A stretch of DNA of 64,000 nt, taken from Coriaria nepalensis (Eukaryota > Streptophyta > Magnoliopsida > Cucurbitales > Coriariaceae). Of the stretch, positions 12,903-22,954 are shown piece after piece. The notes below the pieces were generated by a model that was not told the origin of the DNA, made no database searches, and saw only the letters and a list, made by a program, of their open reading frames with translations. Made by a program: the position numbers and the translations under genes. Each line of letters begins with the position of its first letter. Positions within the stretch are counted from its first letter, which is position 1. The DNA lies in the NCBI GenBank assembly GCA_027186245.1, contig CP114489.1, positions 3,665,501 through 3,729,500 on the forward strand, read 5' to 3'.

Positions 12903-13671
12903 GATGATGACGTGCCGGATTTGAAGCTTAGAAGCAGAAGAGAAAAGGCTTCGTGAGGTATAAAACGATATTATTCACTTTTGTATTTTTATTTTCATAG
13001 TCTATAAATGGGCTTAGCCCGACAAAAAAAGGCTTAAGAAACACGATCCGATGGATTCCGTTCATCCTCATCAAAAACTTGATCTGTTAATTTTCTTTAT
13101 TAGGAAAAAAAACTCCAAGTTATGAAAAAAATGAAAATAATTAAACCAGACCCCAATTCAATCTATAATTTGATTCCCCACGAGAAAAAAAAAACAGAAT
13201 TTTATTTTTTTTATATAAAGACTCGATTTTATTTAAATTTCTTATGAAAAAATCTTATTATTTTATTCAATTTTTCTCATAAAAAAAATTTAATTATTTA
13301 GATTTATAATTTTAACGAGAAACTAGAACAAGGTATATTTTTTTCTCATAATTGTTTCAATTTTATTTTTTTTTAAAAAAGAATATTTTAATTAGAAAAA
13401 AAATTAATATAAAGAAAAGGTTGAAATAATAAAAAATATATGATATGTTCAAAATTATTAATGAGTAAATAAAAAATTGAATTTGAAAATATAGCTATTG
13501 GAATGATTTAAAATGAAAAAAATGAAAGAGAAAATTGATTCCACATTGAAAAAGTGAACGAATGAAAAAGTGTTTATATAGAATTGCACATATATTAATA
13601 GGTAATAAATTATAAGTTAGAATGTTTTCTTTTGCTCGCACTTACAGAATGTATAAATTCGGATCAGATTG
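12903..13671. other. AT-rich spacer
   Basis: Upstream of SUFE1 (its promoter is presumably within the first 150 bases). The remainder is A/T homopolymer-rich DNA with no supportable gene. The GT90 relic begins at its right end. Confidence 0.5.
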
Positions 13672-13997
13672 AGGTATAGGATGGATTAGGTGTACGATTA
13701 CATGTTTCATGTGTTAAATGAATATGCAAAGCTGCTGAGATTCGAGCCGGGAGTTCCGAAGGTTCTGAGGAGTACACATGCTCGGAGAAGATGGCATGCG
13801 GGAGAGACGGGTTGGAGAAGAAGATCATGGTTGAGTCGTTGGTGAAGAGTCCTTCTGAGAAAAACCCTTGTAGTTTGCCTCCTCCGTTTCACTCCAAAGA
13901 GCTTCGTAATTTCTATAGGAGAAACGTTAATTTGATTAGGCAAGTGGAGAAGTGGGAAATGAATGGTCTGAAACCAGTAATTAAACAGCAACAATGA
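13672..13997 (+). pseudogene. Broken 3' end of a GT90 (rumi-like O-glucosyltransferase, DUF821) gene
   Basis: The segment encodes the C-terminal tail of plant GT90/CAP10 proteins in two frames. From 13681 it reads MD, stop, VYDYMFHVLNEYAKLLRFEP and then GVPK; after a one-base frame change near 13757 it continues GSEEYTCSEKMACGRDG, KKIMVESLVKSPSEKNPCSL and PPPFHSKELRNFYRR to a stop at 13997. An in-frame TAG (13687-13689) replaces an expected tyrosine codon, and the frame shift separates the two halves. A possible splice acceptor (TTACAG, about 13641-13646) lies just upstream, so this looks like the last exon of an intron-bearing gene rather than a processed copy. No upstream exons were found. 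Family assignment rests on remembered GT90 C-terminal motifs. Confidence 0.7.
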
Positions 13998-14170
13998 ATT
14001 GACTAGAAACAGTAATTAGTAGCCTCAATGCGTAATCAGATGTTCTTGTTCCATCAATTGTCTAAAATTGTGATTAAACGTTTGCCCTTGCATTCTAACA
14101 TGCGACGAGTTTCATATTTAGTGAATTAGAAGCTACTCTATGTAACATGATTAAAGCTACTCTATGTAAG

Positions 14171-14204
<34 letters not shown>

Positions 14205-15245
14205 TAGAGTTGCACATTGTTCATTATATTAAAATGCTATATTATTAATCATACATCTATCTCATAACATTGTTTTCACCAATGTTTCATTTGTATGCCA
14301 TAAAAGACAAGGTTTTGTATCTAACATGCTTTCATAGGTCGACCTGTCTAGCTAGCAAGGTACTTCTTTATGTAATGTTACTTGTTCCTACCAAATTTCT
14401 ATAATTTGCCCAATTATTTTCCCCAACTTGATTACGAAGGTAGACCCATAAGATAAGCTAACTACCAAGCAAATCGCAAGCAAAATCTTAAAAAAATAGT
14501 GTTGCCACTTGCCACCTACTTGCTTTCTTCCTTTCCAAATACGTATCGCTTGATAGATTTCAGACTATCTGTGTATAACTAGAACCCATAATTATGTACT
14601 TAACGGTGTAACTTGTGAAATATAAAATATCTTATTAGGAAGAAAGATGGGTATAAAAAGCTTTAGGACAATTAGAAAGGATGACTTGTGATCAGCAAGC
14701 AGCACATCTTATAAAGGAAATAGAAAACCCTGTCGGTCCCACTATTTCCTTATTCACCACCGAACGTATGATCTATGGACACGTGTCCGTGTTCATATGT
14801 GCTTGGATCCATCTGATTGATGCTAACATTAATAGAAACTTTATTCATACGTACCCCAATTTGTTTTTCTTAAAGGTACAGTTTCTTCTTTTTTGGAAGC
14901 TACCATTGTTCGTTCGTCCCGATGCTTCATGCTTAAACAATCTCAACTTCATTAGCCTCATCAAACAATTACATTCATACTAAACTATTAAATACCAGAA
15001 AGAGTAGTCAGTAAGAGTGAGATTATGCTGACGTGGAGTTGCCAGCTGGACTCCGACACATGATTACTGGCGACAATCCAGGGATGGGGCCCTACACTCT
15101 AACTAATGCATGTCTAATTATGCTTTATTACCGTGTTTTAGATTTGATTAGGCAATTTATTTTATCTGTAAAACAAGAACACTGCAAATTTTGAGGAGCT
15201 AAATTTGAATTATCATTAAAAAAAATTTAAAAAAAAAAAGAAAAA

Positions 15246-15281
<36 letters not shown>

Positions 15282-15749
15282 GTCTGTAGTGCCATACCTA
15301 CTCTGTGTTCACTTTTCCAGCTTTCTGGTCCATAATTAACAAATTTCCAGAAAAATTTATCTTCTTAACTCAAGCACTTTAAAAAAGAAAAGAAGTAAAA
15401 CCTCTCTTTGAATCCAAATTTCATCCTCAACTGTATCTTCTTCTATGTTTCTTCTTAAAATTCTTACACACTTTCTCTGCTCGAATTGTGGATTTGAGTA
15501 AATCAGCACTAGCATTGTTCTTTCACAGTTAAAAGTGTCGTCTCTCTCGCTCCCTCTCTCTCTTTTCTCAGTGCAAGATTCGTGTATTAGAACTAGGATC
15601 TTGAGCTTACTCTGTGTAAAGAGTTGTTATAATCACTAGCAGTAGGTTTCTTTTTTTCCTTCTTTCGCTTTTTTCTTTATCTGGTTTGTTTTCCCTGTGC
15701 AATGTTGCGTTTCTAGGTCTGATTTTCCTGTGAGGATTGAGAGAGAAAA
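13998..15749. other. Spacer and probable 5' leader of the LRR receptor gene
   Basis: Contains an (AAAT)n microsatellite at about 14168-14201, an A-rich run followed by (CT)15 at 15251-15280, and pyrimidine-rich DNA to about 15745 that resembles a transcribed 5' leader. A 100-codon frame at 14681-14983 has no recognisable motif. Nothing else is supported. Confidence 0.5.
15251..15280. repeat. (CT)15 microsatellite
   Basis: Fifteen uninterrupted CT units follow an A-rich tract, about 470 bp upstream of the start codon of the LRR receptor gene. CT runs in plant leaders and core promoters are common; whether this one is transcribed is not visible. Confidence 0.95.
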
Positions 15750-18700
15750 ATGAAATCTCTCGTTTCATTTCAGCTCTTCTTCTGTCTGATTTCGAAGCTT
15801 CTGTTTGTGGCTGCTTCTGATTCGTTCGCATCTGATGAAGGTATATATATATATATATATATATCGCTTTTGTGTAATTGCTTCGTTTTTCTTTCCAGAT
15901 CTTAGTGTTTTGCAATGCGTTTGGTTGTTAGAATATGCGGGAAATTGAAGTAAATACTGAGAAATTCCGAGAAGATAAATAGTCATTTTTAAGCTAAACT
16001 TAGTAATTTGGTTAGGGTTCTTGGAATGTGAGGTTAAGGTGATCAAGATTGAAATTTATCATTCCGTTCTGCAGTTTTCTAGGTAGAACTGTAACAGACA
16101 GAATTGTAGTGTGCTTCAAGCAGTCCACAAGATCATTACTTCATTCCTGTACTCGACATTCAGAAGTAAATTAAATTCTCTATTTTTCCTTTTCCTTTTT
16201 TTTTTCAGTATCGGTGCTTACAACCTTCAAGGAAGGAATTTATGAAGATCCCCATCTAGTTTTTTCCAACTGGAATTACTTAGCTGCAGATCCTTGTGAT
16301 TGGTCTGGAATTTCTTGTTCTCCAGATGGAGGTCATGTTGTGAAGCTGTGAGCATTTCCATTTGTTCATCAAGCATAAGATTTTCAATTTCATCGTAAAC
16401 TAAGCACCTAAAGGCTAAAGTAAAATAATCTTACATGCGGGAACTGTTCCCTGCAGTAACATTTCTTGGGCATCTTTGAAAGGATTTCTTGCTCCAGAAT
16501 TGGGTCAGTTGCACTTCTTGCAAGAATTGTATGTCATCTTCTTCCCCCTACTTGACATATTAAACAAGTTGCTCTGTACTTGAATTTTCTTTCGTTTTCC
16601 TTAGTTTTTGCTTGACTCAATGTTTCGATGGTTTCTAGACTCTTGCATGGGAACGGTCTGATTGGAGTAATACCCAAGGAAATTGGCTTATTAAAGAACC
16701 TCAGAGTCTTGGATCTGGGAGGAAATCTGCTCTCTGGTTTGATTCCTCCAGAAATTGGGAATTTGACCAATATTATGAAAATGTAAACACAATTGATTTC
16801 CGTTGCTGAATTAAGCTTTCATCTTTGTCCTTATATGAATTTCTCTCACTGGTGATGTTCATTTTTTGTTGCAGAAACTTGGAATCTAATGGTTTGACTG
16901 GTAGATTACCTCTTGAGCTTGGGAATTTGATGTATCTTGAGGAACTTAGGTTGGATAGGAATAAGCTTCAAGGAACCTTTCCGTCTAATGGAAATTCAAA
17001 CTTTACAGCTAACGATCATGGAATGTGAGTATGTAACAGTCGCTGAGAAGCAGTTAAATATGTTGTGATAAGCCGTTCTTTTTTATGCATGGTTCCTAGG
17101 ATAGTACAGAACAGGTTCCTAGGACGGTGAAAAAACAAAACATCAGCTCGCTGAACTTGATTTCTAATGCTTTGATCTTTTTTTTTCCTTTTCCCTTTCT
17201 GTCTCTTATAGCCTACTTATTTTACAGGTATGCCTCAAGCACAAATTTAGCTGGCTTCTGTCGCTTATCTCAACTAAAACTCGTGGATTTTTCTTACAAT
17301 TTTTTTGTTGGGATAATACCTAAGTGCTTGGAGAATCTTCCGAGGTGCCTTTCTGTAGCATTTCTTTTATTATGGATTCTCATTTATTATGGGACATTTT
17401 TTAAAAAAAATAAAAAATTTATTTCATGTAGATTAAGTTTTCAAGGGAATTGCCTCCACATCAATGATACCGAACAGCGAACTGCCATGCAATGTGGTTT
17501 GTCACATTTTAATCTAATTGACCTTTTTATTATTACTCCTAAACGGAATTGATTAAAGAGTATAAAAGTTTATACAAACAACACTCTTTTGAAGGTGGGG
17601 CCTCACCTGCTACAAGTCCTCGAGGAACCAACGTCAAATCACACAGATCTGCCGAATCCAAGCATCAATCAACATCCAAACCTGCCTGGCTCTTGGCCCT
17701 CGAAATAGTGACTGGAACCATGGTGGGTTCTCTCTTATTGATTGCTCTAGTCACTGGTCTTCAAAAATGCAATAGCAAATCCTCTATAGTTATGCCTTGG
17801 AAGAAATCATCAAGTGGGAAGAAGCATGTGACTGTCTGTATTGGTACAATTCTCTTCTTACCTTTTACTACCTTTCTTCTGTTCTTATAGATATTTTCTA
17901 TCATATTCTTCCACACTGGTTTTAAACTAAACTTCATCGTTTTTGGGACAGATTCTGAAATTTTGAAAGATGTGACAAGATTCAGCAGACAAGATCTTGA
18001 AGTGGCCTGTGAAGACTTCAGTAACATTATTGGCTCCTCTCCAGACAGTGTCGTCTACAAGGGAACCATGAAAGGTGGGCCTGAGATTGCTGTTATCTCA
18101 CTGTGCATTAAAGAAGAAAACTGGACAGGATATCTTGAACTTTATTTCCAGAGAGAGGTACTACTTTCTACGACTCGAGCACAAGAGCTACCGATTCACT
18201 ATTTGGCCTATTGCAAAGAACACGAGTTTTCATTTTTTTTTTTTTTTTTTTTTGTTCTTTAACTGCCTTTCAGGTAGCCGATTTGGGAAGAATAAAGCAT
18301 GAGAATACAGGAAAATTACTGGGGTATTCTAGAGAGAGCACTCCATTCACAAGGATGCTTGTTTTTGAATATGCCTCAAATGGGACATTATCAGAACACC
18401 TCCATTGTAGGTCTTAAGTATATTTATTCAACTACTATTTTTTTTTATAACTTATTTACGAACTTTTAAGCAGAAACTTGAGCATTTATCCTGTAAATGC
18501 AGATGGAGAAGGATGCCAGTTATCTTGGACAAGGAGAATGAAGATTATCATAGGCATTGCTAGGGGACTAGCATATCTTCACACTGAACTCCAACCACCA
18601 TTTACCATATCCGAGTTGAATTCTAGTTCTGTATATCTTACAGATGATTTTTCTCCCAAGGTATATATATTCATCCATACATCCTCGACGAGTGAAGAAC

Positions 18701-19288
18701 TTCATTTAAATCTAACATATTTTTTGCTCCTCTTATTTGCAGCTGGTCGATTTTGAAAGTTGGAAAGCAATTCTATCAAGGTCAGAAAAGAACTCAGGCT
18801 CTATCGGAAGCCAAGGTGCTATTTGTGTTCTTCCAAACTCTTTGGAAGCACGTCATCTAGATGTTCAGGGTAATATCTATGCCTTTGGGGTCCTTTTACT
18901 CGAAATAGTCAGTGGAAGACCCCCTTATTGCAAGGATAAAGGAAGCTTGCTTGAATGGGTAAGTACATTTTTAGATACTCAAGTTTTCTGTCACACTTGG
19001 GGAATAAGGCCGAAAACTAGAAAGCTTTTTTATTCCTTACAGGCCAAAGACTACCTCGAAATACCAGAAGCTATGTCATCTGTTGTGGACCCGGAATTGA
19101 AGAATTTTGGATTTGATGACCTCAAAGTAATATGTGAGGTGGTAAATCTTTGTATCCATCCAGACCAAACCAAGCTGCATTCTATAAAGGATATATGCAC
19201 CATGCTAGAGACCAGAATTGACACATCGGTTTCGATTGATTTCAAGGCCTCTTCGCTGGCATGGGCTGAGCTTGCACTTCAATCATAA
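15750..19288 (+). CDS. LRR receptor-like protein with degenerate kinase domain (661 aa)
   Basis: Thirteen exons join in frame: 15750-15840, 16209-16347, 16457-16528, 16639-16782, 16875-17024, 17228-17344, 17432-17496, 17595-17843, 17952-18157, 18274-18406, 18503-18660, 18743-18958 and 19043-19288. Residues 1 to about 25 are a signal peptide; an LRRNT-like DPCDWSGISC precedes four to five leucine-rich repeats (to about 205), a Cys-containing juxtamembrane stretch and a transmembrane helix at about 291-316. The kinase-like domain (about 355-640) lacks key residues: the beta-3 lysine is replaced (EIAVISL, I391), no HRD is present (PPFTISELNSSSVYL) and DFG reads DFE. It is therefore probably inactive and would signal by scaffolding. 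It matches the At1g63430/At5g41180 group. Exon 10 was ended at 18406 because that restores LHYGEGCQLSW across the junction. Confidence 0.88.
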
Positions 19289-19926
19289 ACAGAGTCAAAG
19301 CTCTAACCCGGTAAATCAGATGTTTACATAGTACACTTTTTCTTTTTTTTTGCCCCTTTTCTCCCTTCTGATTTTTTCCCCTCTATGTCCTTGTAAATGC
19401 TTAAAAATCAAGAGGAAATCTAGTACCTTCACCCATGATGACAGTCTTTTTATTTCGTTGTCTGATTTCTGTGAGCTCCACTAATCATCAAGCATTTTAA
19501 TGAACTGTTGAACAAATTCTCTGCTGTTTCTTAGTCTCTGCTATTTTCACGTTTATTGTTACATTTACCGGTTTCTGTACATTTTAGCTGTTCTGAGAAG
19601 GAGTACAAAAAACATACAATAAAAATCACTTAAATAATATTTAATCCTTCTTTATAATTAGTGTAAAAATGACATTACAAGGGGAGAAACCCCCAAGTGA
19701 AAACTTAAGGGGTTGGAAAAAATAAAAGCATTTCTAATCCAAACATTTCTTGCTCGAACTTGATGACATGGAAAAAACCAAAATTAAACAGTGAATATTG
19801 TCTCTCTTACATCCCGTTAACTTGGTTTTAAGATTATGACGACATCTCTTTAAGGATGGCCCCAAGAAAACAGCGAGGGAGGGAACGCACACAGGAAGAA
19901 GTTAAATTATAAAGAAAAAGGAAGAG
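19289..19926. other. 3' flanks of the LRR receptor and ADF genes
   Basis: The two genes converge here. The first part is T-rich 3' untranslated DNA of the receptor gene; the last part is the 3' untranslated end of the ADF gene on the other strand. No further gene is seen. Confidence 0.5.
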
Positions 19927-20501
19927 CTAAAACTGATAAGCTCGACCTTTGACTATCTCCATGCTCATCTCACTTGGATCTGTTGCCTGCAATTCAAACT
20001 GAATGCCATCCAATTCTCTCTTGAATCTATCCTTTGAACTTGCATACACCATTTTCATCCTCACCTTTGATGAATCCGGCGACCTATAACAATATCAACA
20101 GACAGAAGATCAACACTGAAACAAAATATAATCAAGAAAAAACAAAGTGTTGGTCAGTGAGTTACCATGCGACAAAGAAGATCTTGCTTTTCTGGCAATT
20201 CTCCTCGGTGATGAAATCGAAATCAAAGACAGCATAACGACACTCATCAGCAGGCAAAGCGGCAGTAAACTCTTCATAGCTTGCATTGGGCTCTCCAAGC
20301 GTCTCCACTATGACTTGTTGTTGCTCGATCTTGAACACGATGAAACGGAAGCACCTTTTCGCTTTTAGTTCCCAGAACCTGAGCTTGCACTCGTCTTGCA
20401 CTGCCATCCCTGAAGCTGCATTAGCCTGACAAGCCACCAAAAAAAGAAGAGATTAGCTCCATAAAAAAACGAGTCTATAAACGTAAACTTGATCATACCA
20501 T
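19927..20501 (-). CDS. ADF: Actin-depolymerising factor (ADF/cofilin), 139 aa
   Basis: Three exons on the minus strand: 20501-20499 (the ATG alone), 20425-20166 and 20083-19927, giving 139 residues, the usual ADF length. The product starts [10 protein letters not shown], with the conserved regulatory serine at position 6, and carries the ADF-H domain through the whole chain: [47 protein letters not shown] and [13 protein letters not shown] binds and severs actin filaments in the cytoplasm; phosphorylation of Ser6 blocks this. The intron directly after the start codon is a known feature of plant ADF genes and explains why the main open frame has no proper ATG. Downstream neighbour on the same side is a transposon-rich block, not another gene. 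Confidence 0.93.
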
Positions 20502-21165
20502 TTTTGCCTTCAGAGGGTAGTGCCTTATTTTTTCTCTTTTGGTTTTGGGTGACAATGAAGGTGGAGGGAAATGAGAAGGGGCGAAAAGGAAGAACGAGTA
20601 ATGTGGGTGTAAGAGAAGAGAAACGAAGATACTTTGTTTTTAGGAGGTGTTAAACTTGGACCGAGCCTTGATCAAAAAGTGAAGGGAAGAGAGCGTTTGA
20701 AGGAAAATTTTGAGGGTGTTTTTACTTTTTACCACATTTTTTGTTCCTCTTCCAACAAGTCTCTCCACATTTCTCTTTTGTGCTTCCACGTTGTACACAT
20801 CTAATTTTTACAGCGGTAAAAAAATCGTTGTGTTTTTCAAAAATAAGATTTTTTAAGAAAATAATATTAACCATTCTAATTTTAGTAATTAAGATATGTA
20901 CCATTCACACACCTTAAATTTACACTCCATGCTTTTAAATGATAAGCCAAATAATCCTAAATTATTATCTTATTTTAAAAATATCTCTCTTAAAATAATA
21001 TTATTTGACTTAAACCCTTAAACTATCACGTATTTAAAATATCATCATTAAACTATCACCTTATTAGACCGAGTCCGTTAAACTACTATTTTGTCAAATT
21101 TAACCCCCTTGAAATGCAAATGGTGATAAGTCTAACATAATAATAGTTTAAGGAGGGATTTCTAA
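20502..21165. other. ADF promoter region and AT-rich spacer with MITE-like inverted repeat
   Basis: The first 200 bases upstream of the ADF start codon are moderately GC-rich and probably hold its promoter and leader. Between about 21010 and 21165 the sequences AAACCCTTAAACTATCA and, inverted, TAATAGTTTAAGGAGGGATTT suggest a small MITE-like inverted repeat whose right part abuts the next element. No gene is supported. Confidence 0.4.
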
Positions 21166-22052
21166 GGATTAATTATAATTTTAGTCATTGTGTAGTTCAT
21201 CTTTTACGAATTTATCATTATGTAATATTCGATTAATTTTTTAGTCTATATATAATCCAAATAACACTTGTTAGTTTATATAATCAGATTTCAGATAATA
21301 ATGCTAATATGACACGCTGACATAATATGTCATGTCATATCAGTAAAAATTATATTTATTATTATTTCATCTTTAATCTTTCATTATTTTCACTTTTCTT
21401 CACCATTAATTTTATATTATAATTTTTAATCTACATTTTTATTTTTAGTGTTAAAAAAAATCCCATTTTTTGTAAAAAATAACTGATTTAAGCAATCTAA
21501 TTATTTTACAATAAATCAATCGAACGATCCAATCTTTTTGTGAAGTGTCCAAAGTGGATTACTCGTTTCCTTGCAAGGAACCCAATTGAATCGATCCAAT
21601 CATTCATGAAAAATGACCTCCAATCGCTTCGATTCTTCCTATCGACAAACTAGATCTTATTGGAGGTTTGTTTTGAACTCTTTTTTTTAGGTTCATCTTC
21701 TCGCGAAGAAAAAGAAAAATCGGATCGATTGGATCCCGTTCATTGATAAGAAGAATTGTTACGATCCCTTTTTTTTTTTTTCGAACAATGAGATCGAGTT
21801 TCGATTTTTTTTATCCATTTTTTTGGATTATAAATGAAAATAAAAATTAATAGGAAAAAAGTATAAATAATGAAAGATTAAAAATAAAATAATAATAAAT
21901 ATATTTGTTAATAATATGTCATGTTCAGTATAATTATCTAAAATCTAATCATAAGAATTATAAAATCTTATTTAAATTATATCGTGAAAAACTATACATA
22001 ATAAACTTACAAAAGATAAATTACATTAAGAACTAAAACTATAATTAATCAT
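21166..22052. mobile_element. TIR transposon remnant (887 bp) with 8-bp direct repeat
   Basis: The left end GGATTAATTATAATTTTAGT at 21166-21185 and the inverted right end (ATGATTAATTATAGTTTTAG, read on the minus strand from 22052) match over most positions, and similarity continues for about 60 bases. An identical 8-mer ATTTCTAA flanks both sides (21158-21165 and 22053-22060). No transposase is present. The interior includes a less AT-rich patch around 21530-21800. Family is uncertain; 8-bp duplication favours hAT but the ends are not classic. Confidence 0.5.
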
Positions 22053-22954
22053 ATTTCTAAAATGTGATAACTCTTGAAAAATTAAGTCTAATAAAATGAT
22101 AATTTACTAATGATAAATAGAAAAAGTAATAATTATAATTAATTTTTATTTAATTTCAATCTTAAATTTAATTCAATTCGTATGGTATCGGTGGAATCTA
22201 GATCCATTAAAGAAAGCACAAATTTGGTAGAATGTGGGGGCCACACGTGTCAGTAACCACGGTCCTGAAAAGCAAAAAAATACCTGCCAGAGAAATAGAT
22301 GGCGTCTGGAAGTGAGTATACTACGCAAAGCAAACTCTGATTCTATGCTCTGCTCACTTTCACATGCAAAAAAATGACTAGAACTAGACTAACTCTACCT
22401 TCGCTTACACTATACAACACAAACACAAACACAAACACAAACACAAACACAAACACAAACACAAACACAAACACAAACACAAACACAAACACAAACACAA
22501 ACACAAACACAAACACAAACACAAACACAAACACAAACACAAACACAAACACTACACTTTGTCCCTACACCCCCTTCCTCATGTCCTTCAATCTTCACAT
22601 TCACTCGCTTGAACTCGGTCATCTATTCTTTCTTTGAATTCTGGATTTTCCCAACACTATATAATTATTTAAAAAATAATAATTATAAAAAAACGGAGAA
22701 AGCGTTTAGTATACTCTAAATGCGGGACCCACTTTTGCATATGATCCACTTTTTTCTTCCCATTTTTTTTTCTCACATGCTCTCTCGCTCTCGGGCGGCT
22801 CACGTGCATTGGGGAAATGACCTGGACGGCTAACGTCGTTACTTTACCCAATCAGAAACATATCAATATATATATATTGTTATTATTATTTTATTTCTAA
22901 AGGGTATAAAGGTAATTTTCTATGTTCCCGCGTTATCCCGCCCACGTAGAGATT
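22053..22954. other. Spacer with a long hexanucleotide microsatellite
   Basis: Contains AT-rich DNA, the (ACAAAC)n tract at 22417-22552, and a more mixed stretch to 22954 with GC-rich motifs (CACGTG at 22801-22806). The three long open frames across the microsatellite are artefacts of its 6-bp period. Confidence 0.6.
22417..22552. repeat. (ACAAAC)n hexanucleotide microsatellite, about 22 copies
   Basis: About 136 bases of near-perfect ACAAAC repeats. It yields spurious open frames of alternating Asn-Thr on the plus strand and Val-Phe or Val-Cys on the minus strand. A tract this long and pure is probably length-variable between individuals. Confidence 0.97.

Noticed and set aside
14681..14983. 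100-codon plus frame upstream of the LRR receptor
   Set aside because: No motif, biased composition, and no splice context; likely chance.
21530..21800. Less AT-rich patch that could be an organelle DNA insertion
   Set aside because: Its translation (for example RFLARNPIES) vaguely resembled a plastid protein, but I could not match it to a specific gene. A BLAST against plastid genomes would decide.
22343..22637. Three overlapping open frames of alternating Asn-Thr, Val-Phe and Val-Cys
   Set aside because: They are produced by the ACAAAC microsatellite, which has no stop in several frames. No conserved sequence surrounds them.
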